From: an uncultured Dorea sp.
GTDB lineage: Bacteria > Bacillota > Clostridia > Lachnospirales > Lachnospiraceae
Length of the DNA stretch: 41,780 bases
Direction: 5' to 3'
Assembly (NCBI GenBank): GCA_910584095.1
Contig: CAJTYU010000003.1
Location: 1 to 41,780, forward strand
Shown one piece after another: positions 16,341-24,416 of this stretch (position 1 is the stretch's first letter; each line of letters opens with the position of its first letter). Under the pieces are notes generated by a model that saw only the letters and a list, made by a program, of their open reading frames with translations, made no database searches and was not told the origin of the DNA. A program made the translations under genes and the position numbers.

Positions 16341-17063
16341 TTATTTTGCGATTTTATTCCACAAAAATTGAAATGCCCCCGCCCCCGCAATGGATGCGGC
16401 GATATAAGCTGCTATACCGGCTCCATTTCCGAGCGTATCCGCTATCTGACAGAATACCTTTTGCTGCATGTAACAGCGGGGACTGATATAGAACAGATTG
16501 ATCATTCCAAACTGGGAAAAAGTGAGATTCAGGATTGTTGCGGTGCCGCAGCATACAAGATAGAGCATAACGCTAAAGCCATACCCTGAGAGCGTACGGC
16601 AGGTTTTTTTATTGAGGCCGCTGTAACAGCCCAGTATGATCAGCAGGATATGCCATGCAAAGGAATGGATGGTCAGCGGCAGATAGCCGTAATGCATTCC
16701 GCTGGTATCAAAAAAAGCAAAGACGCCTCCCAGCAGCCCAAAATCCATCAGGAAAGCCGCCAGAAATGAGCAGAGCCTGTCCCCATGGGTTCGCAGGTAT
16801 GGAATAAGGCTTCTGAGTCTTTTAGAGGACAGGAAACCGATTGCCAGACATACATACATAGGAACGCTGCATAGCTGAAAGGGAAAATGCCACCAGCTGT
16901 AATTCCCATGATTTACCGTAAAAGTAAGAGTCAGCTGTTTCCAGATCTCGCTTAGGAGCATCAGGAGGCCGCATAGAGTATAGAAATTCAAGCAGGCGGG
17001 AATACGTGCGCATGTTTGGCGGATATGGCGCGCCGTTGTATAAAAATAACCAGAAAAATCCAT
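16341..17063 (-). CDS. YwaF-like (TIGR02206-type) membrane protein
   Basis: A 240-residue integral membrane protein with about six or seven hydrophobic segments and the tryptophan/histidine pattern NYSWWHFPFQLCSVPMY, typical of the YwaF/TIGR02206 family of unknown function. The C-terminal half holds GVFAFFDTSGMHYGYLPL and TIHSFAWHILLIILG. The start at 17063 (MDFSGYF) follows GGGAGGG on the minus strand; the 15 residues of the longer frame look untranslated. It converges with the tRNA-Trp terminator and follows the unknown 113-residue gene on the same strand by 123 bp. Confidence 0.75.
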   Translation of the reverse strand: MDFSGYFYTTARHIRQTCARIPACLNFYTLCGLLMLLSEIWKQLTLTFTVNHGNYSWWHFPFQLCSVPMYVCLAIGFLSSKRLRSLIPYLRTHGDRLCSFLAAFLMDFGLLGGVFAFFDTSGMHYGYLPLTIHSFAWHILLIILGCYSGLNKKTCRTLSGYGFSVMLYLVCCGTATILNLTFSQFGMINLFYISPRCYMQQKVFCQIADTLGNGAGIAAYIAASIAGAGAFQFLWNKIAK

Positions 17064-17186
17064 ATCAAAATCCCTCCCTATGTATTCCCCGGCCGTGTGT
17101 ATTGGCAAAGGCGGAACTTGGCGTTCTTATTTTCAGCATGGCGCGTAAGGCGGCTTTAGGCATCTGCCCTGCTTCCTGACGCCGCG

Positions 17187-17528
17187 CTACGAGTATTTTG
17201 AAAGATCTGCTTCGAAGGCTGTTATCTGTTTTTGAAGCGCGCCGGAAGCGGCCTGTGGCAGGGAAGTTAAGAGCGTTTCCATATTCTGGCGGATCAGCGC
17301 CGGATTATAGGGCACTTCCAGCGCAAGGTCGCTGTACGCCCGCAGCTTTTGAAAATAAAAGCCGGTTTCCTTCTCTTCGCCGGCCTCCCGGCACATGGCG
17401 TACATATGGACACAGTCGTTAGCGTCGGTATCGGCGCATTCTTTACAGATCCATTTTCCGAGAAAATAATACTGACTGCCTAGCTGATAGAGAAAACCCG
17501 GCAGGGAAAGCAGTTGTTTTAACATCAT
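17187..17528 (-). CDS. Small protein of unknown function (113 aa)
   Basis: I do not recognise this gene. It begins MMLKQLLSLPGFLYQLGSQY and has a CKEC pair near residues 29-32, further Cys at about 39 and 46, and an acidic, mostly helical remainder. A canonical AGGAGG (plus-strand 17534-17539) stands before the first of two adjacent ATG codons, so it is very likely translated. Having several cysteines in 50 residues leaves open a metal-binding role, but no known motif is complete. It lies divergent to nrdD and upstream of the YwaF-like gene. Confidence 0.6.
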   Translation of the reverse strand: MMLKQLLSLPGFLYQLGSQYYFLGKWICKECADTDANDCVHMYAMCREAGEEKETGFYFQKLRAYSDLALEVPYNPALIRQNMETLLTSLPQAASGALQKQITAFEADLSKYS

Positions 17529-17664
17529 CTGGTACCTCCTTTTTTGGCTTCAAATTTAGTATAACCGTATTACTTTATAACAATACCATATTTTGGACCT
17601 GTGTGGGAGCTTATCTTTGAAGGGAAGAAAATTATTTTAAAATAATAAAAATAACACTTTTCAT

Positions 17665-17713
17665 TTTGGATATTTTGTGGTAAGATTACTTCTACAGCCA
17701 CTAGATATTGTGG
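17665..17713 (+). promoter_or_regulatory. Paired NrdR boxes upstream of nrdD
   Basis: Two 16-bp sites, 17665-17680 (TTTGGATATTTTGTGG) and 17698-17713 (CCACTAGATATTGTGG), resemble the NrdR consensus ACACWATATATWGTGT. The second is closest. Their centres are 33 bp apart, about three helical turns, as in known NrdR operators. NrdR represses ribonucleotide reductase genes when dATP is high. Confidence 0.7.
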
Positions 17714-17787
17714 TGGTAACACTTAGAAGCTGATATTTTCCAGACAAGCGACATAACTGGGAATGGGTCGGAGAGGAGAGTATTAAG

Positions 17788-19977
17788 GTGAATACAATAG
17801 TCAAAAACAAAGTGATTAAGAGAAATGGCGAAGAAGTTAGCTTCGATATATCGAAGATTGTGAATGCGATTAACGCGGCCAATAAGGAAGTAGAGAATAT
17901 CTATAAGATGAACGAGTATCAGGTGCGCGCGATCGCAGATGATATCGCGCAGCAGGTACAGCGGATGTCCCACGCTGTGAATGTAGAGGATATTCAGGAT
18001 ATGGTGGAGACCAGTATCATGGGAATGCGCGGGTATGAGGTGGCGCAGAAGTATGTGCGTTACCGCTATAAGAGAGAGCTTGCCCGCAAGTCGAATACGA
18101 CGGATAATGGGATACTTGCCCTGATCGAGCATCTGAATGAGGAAGTGACGCAGGAAAATTCCAACAAGAACCCGGTGATCAATTCTACCCAGCGTGATTA
18201 TATGGCCGGCGAGGTAAGCAAGGACTTGACGAAGCGCGTGCTGCTTCCGGAGGAGATCGTGCAGGCGCACGAAGAGGGGATCATTCATTTCCATGATTCG
18301 GATTATTTTGCGCAGAAGGAGCATAACTGCGATCTGATTAATTTGGAAGATATGCTGCAGAACGGCACTGTGATCAGCGAGACGCTGATCGAGAAGCCTC
18401 ACAGCTTTTTTACCGCCTGCAATGTGACGACGCAGATTGTGGCGCAGGTCGCAAGCAACCAGTACGGCGGGCAGTCCTTTACTCTGGCGCACCTTGCTCC
18501 GTTTGTAGACATCAGCAGGCAGAAGCTCAAAAAGAGCGTTATAGAAGAGCGCAGAGAATGCGGCGAGAGCATGGATGAGCAGATCATTAGGCAGATTACC
18601 GAAAGACGGTTGAGAGAAGAGGTCAAGAGCGGTATTCAGACGATCCAGTATCAGCTGATCACGCTGATGACTTGTAACGGACAGGCTCCATTTGTGACTA
18701 TGTTTATGTATCTGGATGAAGTACCTCAGGGGCAGGAGAGAGACGATCTTGCCATGATTATTGAAGAGGTGCTGAAACAGAGGATGCAGGGGGTCAAGAA
18801 CGAAAAGGGCGTGTGGATTACGCCGGCGTTTCCAAAGCTGATCTATGTGCTGGATGAGGATAATATTACGGAGGATTCCAAGTATTGGGAGCTGACAAAG
18901 CTTGCTGCCGCATGTACTGCAAAGCGTATGGTTCCCGATTATATTTCCGCTAAGATGATGCGGGAGTTAAAGCAGGGCAATGTCTATACCTGCATGGGAT
19001 GCAGATCCTTCCTGACGGTAGAGGATTCCCAGCGGAATCCGGACGGAAGCCATAAGTTCTACGGACGGTTCAATCAGGGCGTTGTGACGATCAATCTAGT
19101 AGATGCAGCATGTTCCTCAGAAGGCGATATGGAGCGGTTCTGGAAGGTTCTGGACGAGAGGCTGGAGCTGTGCCATAGGGCGCTGAGATGCAGACACGAA
19201 AGGCTTTTGGGAACGATTTCCGACGTGGCGCCGATTTTGTGGCAGTACGGGGCGCTTGCAAGGCTGAAAAAGGGCGAGAAGATCGATAAGCTGCTGTACA
19301 ATGGATATTCTACGATTTCTCTGGGATATGCGGGACTCTATGAGATGTGCATGAGGATGGTGGGCAAATCCCATACGGATCCGGAAGGAAGGGAATTTGC
19401 GCTGGCGGTTATGCAGAAGCTGAATGATAAGTGCAAAGAATGGAAAGAGGCGGAACACATCAGCTATTCCGTATACGGAACGCCGATGGAATCCACTACC
19501 TATAAATTTGCCAAGTGCCTGCAGAAGCGGTTTGGGATTATTCCGGGAGTAACGGATAAGAATTACGTTACCAACAGTTATCATGTGCATGTGACAGAGG
19601 AGATCAACGCGTTTGACAAGCTGAAATTTGAGGCGGATTTCCAGAAGCTGTCTCCGGGCGGAGCAATCAGCTATGTGGAGGTTCCGAATATGCAGCAGAA
19701 CATTCCAGCGGTTTTATCTGTTATGAAATTTATGTATGATAATATCATGTATGCGGAGCTGAATACGAAGAGCGATTACTGTGAATGCTGCGGCTACGAC
19801 GGAGAGATCCGGATCCGGGAGGATGAGTCCGGCAAGCTGATCTGGGAGTGCCCGAACTGCGGCAATACAGATCAAAATAAAATGGCTGTGGCGCGGAGGA
19901 CGTGCGGGTATATCGGTACGCAGTTCTGGAATCAGGGAAGGACACAGGAGATAAAAGACAGAGTATTACACTTGTAG
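17788..19977 (+). CDS. nrdD: Anaerobic ribonucleoside-triphosphate reductase
   Basis: A 729-residue class III ribonucleotide reductase that makes deoxyribonucleotides without oxygen. An ATP-cone domain (KRNGEEVSFDISKIVNAI) fills about residues 8-95. The glycyl-radical site is Gly707 in RRTCGYIGTQ near the C-terminus. A zinc site is formed by CECC near 668-671 and CPNC near 690-693. The GTG start at 17788 follows GGAGAGGAGAG at correct spacing. NrdR boxes lie about 75 bp upstream and a strong terminator follows. Its activase gene nrdG is not directly downstream as is usual, but is 1 kb away beyond the oppositely oriented tdk. Confidence 0.96.
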   Translation: MNTIVKNKVIKRNGEEVSFDISKIVNAINAANKEVENIYKMNEYQVRAIADDIAQQVQRMSHAVNVEDIQDMVETSIMGMRGYEVAQKYVRYRYKRELARKSNTTDNGILALIEHLNEEVTQENSNKNPVINSTQRDYMAGEVSKDLTKRVLLPEEIVQAHEEGIIHFHDSDYFAQKEHNCDLINLEDMLQNGTVISETLIEKPHSFFTACNVTTQIVAQVASNQYGGQSFTLAHLAPFVDISRQKLKKSVIEERRECGESMDEQIIRQITERRLREEVKSGIQTIQYQLITLMTCNGQAPFVTMFMYLDEVPQGQERDDLAMIIEEVLKQRMQGVKNEKGVWITPAFPKLIYVLDEDNITEDSKYWELTKLAAACTAKRMVPDYISAKMMRELKQGNVYTCMGCRSFLTVEDSQRNPDGSHKFYGRFNQGVVTINLVDAACSSEGDMERFWKVLDERLELCHRALRCRHERLLGTISDVAPILWQYGALARLKKGEKIDKLLYNGYSTISLGYAGLYEMCMRMVGKSHTDPEGREFALAVMQKLNDKCKEWKEAEHISYSVYGTPMESTTYKFAKCLQKRFGIIPGVTDKNYVTNSYHVHVTEEINAFDKLKFEADFQKLSPGGAISYVEVPNMQQNIPAVLSVMKFMYDNIMYAELNTKSDYCECCGYDGEIRIREDESGKLIWECPNCGNTDQNKMAVARRTCGYIGTQFWNQGRTQEIKDRVLHL

Positions 19978-19998
19978 ATAGAATGAGAGAGGGGAAGG

Positions 19999-20026
19999 CG
20001 CGCTGCGGGAAGCAGCGCGTTTTTTC
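19999..20026 (+). terminator. Terminator of nrdD
   Basis: An 8-bp all-paired GC-rich stem (19999-20006 with 20012-20019, loop GGGAA) is followed directly by TTTTTT. Confidence 0.92.
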
Positions 20027-20097
20027 TCTGCACACATAGCAGTGGGAGAGGGATAAGAAACCGGCGCCGGCAGACCTTTTCGGCAGACGCGGTATGA

Positions 20098-20673
20098 TTA
20101 ACTTCGCTTCGCGGGGCCGAGTTTTCCTTCTTTAAAATGTTTCCGGCAGAGCGCTGTATAGCAGTCGTTGCCGCCAAGCACCACCTGTGAGCCGCTGCGG
20201 ACGATTTCTCCGTCTTCGGTAAACCGGGTGGTACAGCTTGCGCCGTCGCCGCACCAGCAGACGGTTTTTAATTCTTCAATGACATCCGCCCATGCGAGAA
20301 GCCACATACTGCCTTCGAATAGTTCGCGCCGGAAATCAGTGCGCAGGCCGTAGCAGATAACTGGAATGTTCAGATTGTCTACAATATGTTCGAAAAATTC
20401 AATGTCAGACTTTTTGCAGAACTGTGCTTCGTCAATAATCACACAGTCGTAGCCCAGAAGCTCGGCATCGGACATTGCAACTAAATCTTCCACATAGCTG
20501 CATCTTTGCTCTAAGCCCATGCGGCTGCGAATTACGCCCACATCCCGCGTGTCGATCCGGGGCTTTGCGAGAAGCGCCGTTTTCCCTCGCTCATAATAAT
20601 TGTAAGCGGTCATTAGGGCATTTGCTGTCTTGGAGCTGCCCATTGCTCCGTGTCGGAAATATAATTTTGCCAT
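20098..20673 (-). CDS. tdk: Thymidine kinase
   Basis: A 191-residue type II thymidine kinase, which phosphorylates thymidine in the salvage pathway. The P-loop is GAMGSSKT at residues 9-16 and Walker B is CVIIDEAQF. Structural zinc cysteines are in VCWCGDGASC and near ALCRKHF. The length is normal for the family. On the minus strand AAGGAAC lies before the ATG. Being between nrdD and nrdG, it completes a deoxynucleotide-supply block. Its probable promoter lies in a repeated element at 20736-20774. Confidence 0.95.
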   Translation of the reverse strand: MAKLYFRHGAMGSSKTANALMTAYNYYERGKTALLAKPRIDTRDVGVIRSRMGLEQRCSYVEDLVAMSDAELLGYDCVIIDEAQFCKKSDIEFFEHIVDNLNIPVICYGLRTDFRRELFEGSMWLLAWADVIEELKTVCWCGDGASCTTRFTEDGEIVRSGSQVVLGGNDCYTALCRKHFKEGKLGPAKRS

Positions 20674-20735
20674 AGTAAAGTTCCTTTGCTGTTTTTTGAT
20701 GAAGCAGTAGTATTATGCACAGTTTCTTCCAGTTT

Positions 20736-20774
20736 ACCATACCTTATTGAACATTAGTAGTCCAATAAGTATAG
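20736..20774 (-). promoter_or_regulatory. tdk promoter within a dispersed repeat element
   Basis: On the minus strand TTGGAC (20765-20760) and TATGGT (20741-20736) are 18 bp apart, placing the start about 55 nt before tdk. The whole 37-bp segment recurs, inverted, at 22855-22890 with about 5 mismatches. The recurring core is CTAATGTTYAATAAGG. Repeat similarity is seen directly; promoter function is inferred. Confidence 0.5.
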
Positions 20775-20802
20775 AAACTGAAGATGTGACAGCAGACTTA
20801 AA

Positions 20803-20852
20803 AAAACTTACTGCTATGGGCGTCTAAAAGGCTGCCCATAGCAGTAAGTTTT
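20803..20852. repeat. Perfect 19-bp inverted repeat (long hairpin)
   Basis: The left arm 20803-20821 and the right arm 20834-20852 are exact reverse complements around a 12-nt spacer. The arms contain CTTACTGCTATGGGC. It lies between the tdk promoter and nrdG, where no plus-strand gene needs terminating. It might be a two-way transcription barrier, a leader structure of nrdG or a remnant of a small repetitive element. Confidence 0.8.
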
Positions 20853-20942
20853 AGAAATAGGGATAGCATAAAGGGAGATTGTAATTTATAATAAAGATAG
20901 GAAACTGCAGGAGGAAGCTGTCAGGATAAAGGGGTAGAGGAT

Positions 20943-21455
20943 ATGTATTATGGAAGTATCAAGAGTTATGATATTGCGGACGGACCGGGAGTGCGGGTGA
21001 GCCTGTTCGTGTCCGGCTGCAGGCATCGCTGCAAAGGATGTTTTAATGCGGAGACGTGGGATTTTGAGTATGGCAGGCCTTATACGGAGGAGACGGAGGA
21101 CGCGATTATCCGGCTGCTGGGAGAGGAGTATATCCAAGGCCTTACCGTACTGGGCGGCGAACCCTTTGAGCCGGAGAATCAGCCGGAGGTGGCTGGGCTT
21201 TTGAAAAGGGTGAAGGAAATATATCCGGATAAGGATATCTGGTGCTATACCGGCTATCTCTATGATGTGGATCTGAAGAAAGGAGGCCGCGTTTATACGG
21301 ATGTGACAGAGGAGATGCTTTCCTGCATTGACGTGCTGGTGGACGGAGAATTTGTGGAAGAACAAAAGGATATTACGCTGTTGTTTCGGGGCAGCAGAAA
21401 TCAGAGGCTGATCATATTAAAGGACGGCAGAGATACGGGCAGATACGGTGAATAA
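20943..21455 (+). CDS. nrdG: Anaerobic ribonucleotide reductase activating protein
   Basis: A 170-residue radical-SAM enzyme that installs the glycyl radical on NrdD. The iron-sulfur cluster cysteines are Cys26, Cys30 and Cys33 (CRHRCKGC). GLTVLGGEPFEPENQ carries the conserved GGEP loop. The length is normal. A modest AGGGGTAGAGG precedes the ATG. It is transcribed in the same direction as nrdD but separated by tdk on the other strand, so it must use its own promoter or depend on the region that contains the 19-bp hairpin. Confidence 0.95.
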   Translation: MYYGSIKSYDIADGPGVRVSLFVSGCRHRCKGCFNAETWDFEYGRPYTEETEDAIIRLLGEEYIQGLTVLGGEPFEPENQPEVAGLLKRVKEIYPDKDIWCYTGYLYDVDLKKGGRVYTDVTEEMLSCIDVLVDGEFVEEQKDITLLFRGSRNQRLIILKDGRDTGRYGE

Positions 21456-21498
21456 TGTTTGGAGCGTAGGAATCAATGTATGAAGTTAGGAGGATTCA

Positions 21499-22791
21499 AT
21501 GGGAAAAAGATTAAAAGCGGCGATAGCCGGACTAGGGAGCAGAGGCAAGGATACTTATGCGCGGGCGGCAAAATTATTTCCGGATAAGATGGAGATCGCG
21601 GCGATTGCGGATATAGATCCGGCAAAGGTATGCGCGGCGGCTGAGGAATATCAGGTGAAGGAGGAAGCCTGCTTTGCCAGCGCGGAGGAACTGCTTGCGC
21701 AGGATAAGCTCGCAGATGTAATAGTTATTGCGACGCAGGACAGGCAGCATGTAAAGCATGCGGTTCTGGCGCTTAAAAAAGGCTACCACGTGCTGTTGGA
21801 GAAACCGATTTCGCCGGATCTGGCGGAGTGTAGAAAGCTGGTCAAAACAGCAAGAGAATGCGGCCGTCAGGTTGTGATCTGCCATGTGCTGCGGTACGCG
21901 CCGTTTTATGAGAAATTGAAAGAGGTCATCGATGCTGGCGCGATTGGGGAAATCGTGTCTGTTATGGCCGTCGAAAACGTGGGATGGTGGCATCAGGCCC
22001 ACAGCTTTGTGAGAGGGAACTGGAGAAATTCAGAGCTTTCCAGTCCGATGATCCTGCAGAAATGCTGTCATGATATGGATATCCTGCTGTGGCTTACCGG
22101 GAAGACCTGTAAATCAGTCAGTTCCTTTGGGGATACTTATCTGTTCCGGAAGGAAAATACGCCGGAGGGGGCCGGACGGCGGTGTCTGGACGGCTGTAGG
22201 GCAAAAGAGGACTGCCCCTTTGATGCGGAGAAGATTTATATGGATCATAAGAAATACGGCGTACGCAGTGGGAACCGAGAGTGGCCTTTGGATGTGCTCA
22301 CCCTGCATCCGACCAAGGAGAGCGTTATGGACGCCCTGAAGTCAGGCCCCTATGGGCGGTGCGTGTATGACTGCGACAATAATGTGGTAGATCATCAGGT
22401 GGTGAATCTTAATATGACGGACGGCGCGACGATCAGTCTGACCATGTGCGGATTTACTGCAGAAATCAGCAGGTACACCAAATTTATGGGGACGAGAGGT
22501 GAAATCATCGCAGATATGGCCGAGAATACCATATGTATTACCAGATTTGGGGAGGAAACCGAAACGATAGATATTGCTGGGACGGCCGGAGAACTCTCAA
22601 GGCATGGAGGAGGCGACGACCGGTTGATGGAAGATTTTCTGGATATGATCATAGAGGGAAGAAAACCGGATGGCCGGACAACGTCTCTGGAGTGCTCCAT
22701 GGAAAGCCACTACTGTGCCATAGCGGCGGAGGAATCCAGGCTTAAGGGCGGAGCGGTGGTAGAGATTGAGCCGATGAGACGCGTCCTATAA
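21499..22791 (+). CDS. Gfo/Idh/MocA-family oxidoreductase
   Basis: A 430-residue NAD(P)-dependent oxidoreductase of the inositol dehydrogenase/glucose-fructose oxidoreductase family. The cofactor loop is AGLGSRG near residue 12, and the family motif is LLEKPISPD near 100. HDMDILLWLTG carries the conserved Asp and His region. A cysteine-rich insert, RRCLDGCRAKEDCPFDAEK, at about residues 230-248 marks a subfamily seen in gut Firmicutes. AGGAGG (21488-21493) precedes the ATG. It follows nrdG by 43 bp, though the functions look unrelated. The substrate is unknown, most likely a sugar or cyclitol. Confidence 0.88.
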   Translation: MGKRLKAAIAGLGSRGKDTYARAAKLFPDKMEIAAIADIDPAKVCAAAEEYQVKEEACFASAEELLAQDKLADVIVIATQDRQHVKHAVLALKKGYHVLLEKPISPDLAECRKLVKTARECGRQVVICHVLRYAPFYEKLKEVIDAGAIGEIVSVMAVENVGWWHQAHSFVRGNWRNSELSSPMILQKCCHDMDILLWLTGKTCKSVSSFGDTYLFRKENTPEGAGRRCLDGCRAKEDCPFDAEKIYMDHKKYGVRSGNREWPLDVLTLHPTKESVMDALKSGPYGRCVYDCDNNVVDHQVVNLNMTDGATISLTMCGFTAEISRYTKFMGTRGEIIADMAENTICITRFGEETETIDIAGTAGELSRHGGGDDRLMEDFLDMIIEGRKPDGRTTSLECSMESHYCAIAAEESRLKGGAVVEIEPMRRVL

Positions 22792-22827
22792 AATTTGCCG
22801 CAGAATTTTTATGCCAATATCCATACC

Positions 22828-22892
22828 TTAGCGAATTGCTAATGTTCAATAAGGCATACTTATTGGACTGCTAATGTTTAATAAGGTATAAA
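22828..22892 (+). repeat. Tandem copies of the 20738-type repeat, with promoter-like spacing
   Basis: Two copies in tandem, 22828-22857 and 22860-22889 (period 32 bp, about 24 of 30 matches), share the core GCTAATGTTYAATAAGGYAT. They are in inverted orientation to the copy in front of tdk. The second contains TTGGAC (22863-22868) and TATAAA (22887-22892) 18 bp apart, so it could be a promoter in the direction of the riboswitch, mirroring the arrangement at tdk. Confidence 0.6.
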
Positions 22893-22898
22893 ATACTA

Positions 22899-22927
22899 TT
22901 TACAAACAGGGCATATGGGGCTATAAT
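22899..22927 (+). promoter_or_regulatory. Promoter of the FMN riboswitch transcript
   Basis: TTTACA (22899-22904) and a perfect TATAAT (22922-22927) with a 17-bp spacer would start RNA near 22934, about 50 nt before the aptamer. Confidence 0.82.
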
Positions 22928-22984
22928 AAAAAAAGCAGATAATGTGTTACTGCAATCACCGAATTCTGAAAAAAGAATATAGAA

Positions 22985-23106
22985 GTCTTTGTGGCAGGGT
23001 GCAAGTCCCTACCGATGGTATAGTCCATGACCCGCGAAAGCGGCTGATCTGGTGACCTTTTAGGAGGAATTCCAGAACCGACGGTATAGTCCGGATGAGA
23101 AAAGAC
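22985..23106 (+). promoter_or_regulatory. FMN riboswitch (RFN element)
   Basis: The conserved FMN aptamer blocks are present in order: GGCAGGGTGCAAGTCCCTACC, split as GGCAGGG and AGTCCCTACC, then GATGGTATAGTCCATGACCC, GATCTGGTGA, TTCCAGAACCGACGGTATAG and TCCGGATGAGA. The closing stem P1 pairs GTCTTT (22985-22990) with AAAGAC (23101-23106). FMN binding would favour the terminator that follows and shut down riboflavin uptake. Confidence 0.96.
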
Positions 23107-23122
23107 ATTTTCTGCAGATACG

Positions 23123-23149
23123 CCCGGGACATGTTGTTCCGGGTTTTTT
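23123..23149 (+). terminator. Riboswitch-controlled terminator
   Basis: An 8-bp stem (23123-23130 with 23136-23143, one G-T pair) followed by TTTTTT lies 16 bp after the aptamer and before ribU, the standard transcriptional expression platform. Confidence 0.88.
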
Positions 23150-23175
23150 AATTTTTTATTAGGAGGATTGGTGAG

Positions 23176-23826
23176 ATGAGCCAGACAAATGAGACAATGA
23201 AACAACATGTAGTAACAGGCAGTAAAGCAGGAATCAGGGTAAAGACCATTGCTTTCGTGGGACTGATGGGAGGCGTGAGTGCGATTCTGATGCTGTTTCG
23301 GTTCCCGATTCCTTTTATGCCGCCCTTTATGTCCTTTGACCTTTCCGGCGTGATGGAGATGCTGGGAGGCTATATGTTTGGGCCGGTAGCGGCGTTCTGC
23401 ATTATTGTAGTGAAAATAATGCTGCAGCTAGTCATTCAGGGTTCTTTTTCTTTGGGGACAGGCGAGCTTCAGGGAATCATTCTCAGCAGCTGCTATGTGC
23501 TTCCGGCGATTTATATTTACCACAGGAAAAAGACCAAAAAGACAGCGGCGGCAGGCATGGCGGTAAGTACGGTGCTCGTTGCGGTTGTTGCAGTATTTAC
23601 GAATCTGTATCTGATTATTCCGTTCTATGTGAATCTGTTCGGAATGACAATGGACGATATCATTGGGATGTGTACGGCGGTGAATCCGGCTATGAAGGAC
23701 GCTCTGACGATGGCGCTGTTCGGGATTATTCCATTTAACCTGATCAAGTACGGCGCGACCTCGATACTGACATTCCTTCTGTACAAGAGACTGAGCCGGT
23801 TTATCAAGGGAATTATAGAGAAATAG
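23176..23826 (+). CDS. ribU: Riboflavin ECF transporter substrate-binding subunit RibU
   Basis: A 216-residue S component with six predicted membrane segments. It binds riboflavin and works with a shared energizing module (EcfA/A'/T) that is not in this window. The N-terminal region TIAFVGLMGGVSAILMLFRF and the segment FMPPFMSFDLSGVMEMLGG are typical of RibU. The upstream FMN riboswitch makes the substrate assignment strong. TTAGGAGGA precedes the ATG at 23176. It is followed 30 bp later by a flavin-type oxidase gene. Confidence 0.94.
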   Translation: MSQTNETMKQHVVTGSKAGIRVKTIAFVGLMGGVSAILMLFRFPIPFMPPFMSFDLSGVMEMLGGYMFGPVAAFCIIVVKIMLQLVIQGSFSLGTGELQGIILSSCYVLPAIYIYHRKKTKKTAAAGMAVSTVLVAVVAVFTNLYLIIPFYVNLFGMTMDDIIGMCTAVNPAMKDALTMALFGIIPFNLIKYGATSILTFLLYKRLSRFIKGIIEK

Positions 23827-23856
23827 ACAAGCGGGCATGTAAAAGGAGACGAAATT

Positions 23857-24342
23857 ATGAAATTTACATTGGATAAGGCAATTACATATGAAGCGGCCGT
23901 GGGGCGGATGTTTGAGATGCTGGGGACAGATAAGATTATGGCGCTGGCATCCAGCAAGGACGATTATGTGATGGTGCGCAACGTAAGCTGTCTGTTTTAT
24001 GATGAGAAGATTTACTTCAAGACAGATAAGAATTTCAGGAAGACCAAGCAGCTTTTGGAAAACCCTCATGTGGCTATGTGCTGGAGCGGTATTCAGGTAG
24101 AAGGGCTAGCCGAGAATAAAGGGCTGGTGGTAGACGAACCGGGGCAAAGATTTGAGGAAGGCTATAAAAAATACCTGTGGCAGAGCTACAACAAATACAG
24201 CCATGAGGATACGGAGATACTGATAGAAGTATCCCCCAAGTATGTAGAGATCTGGGATACCAGTGAGGAAGGCTATGCATTCCAGCTTTTCTTGGATTTT
24301 GACAGGAAGACGGTGGAAGTAAAGCAGTATGACCAGAAGTAG
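23857..24342 (+). CDS. Pyridoxamine 5'-phosphate oxidase-like split-barrel flavoprotein
   Basis: A 161-residue member of the pyridoxamine-phosphate-oxidase-like split-barrel family, whose members usually bind FMN or a related cofactor. Typical segments are LGTDKIMALASSKDDYVMVR and LFYDEKIYFKTDKNFRKTK, followed by NPHVAMCWSGIQVEG. AAAGGAG precedes the ATG. The 30-bp gap to ribU with no promoter or terminator between them places it in the FMN-riboswitch operon, which suggests it binds flavin or serves flavin use. The exact reaction is unknown. Confidence 0.85.
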   Translation: MKFTLDKAITYEAAVGRMFEMLGTDKIMALASSKDDYVMVRNVSCLFYDEKIYFKTDKNFRKTKQLLENPHVAMCWSGIQVEGLAENKGLVVDEPGQRFEEGYKKYLWQSYNKYSHEDTEILIEVSPKYVEIWDTSEEGYAFQLFLDFDRKTVEVKQYDQK

Positions 24343-24375
24343 GGCATGGGGACGCAGAATACTATAGGGTTTTAT

Positions 24376-24416
24376 TTTGAGAGAGGATAGCAGAGAATCC
24401 TCTCTCAAATTTTTTG
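24376..24416 (+). terminator. Terminator of the ribU operon
   Basis: A perfect 13-bp stem (24376-24388 with 24397-24409) with an 8-nt loop is followed by a T-run. Confidence 0.94.

Noticed and set aside
20736..22892. Inverted repeats flanking nrdG and the oxidoreductase as ends of a transposon or invertible segment
   Set aside because: There is no transposase or recombinase inside or next to it, no target duplication is visible, and one end has two tandem copies facing a promoter.
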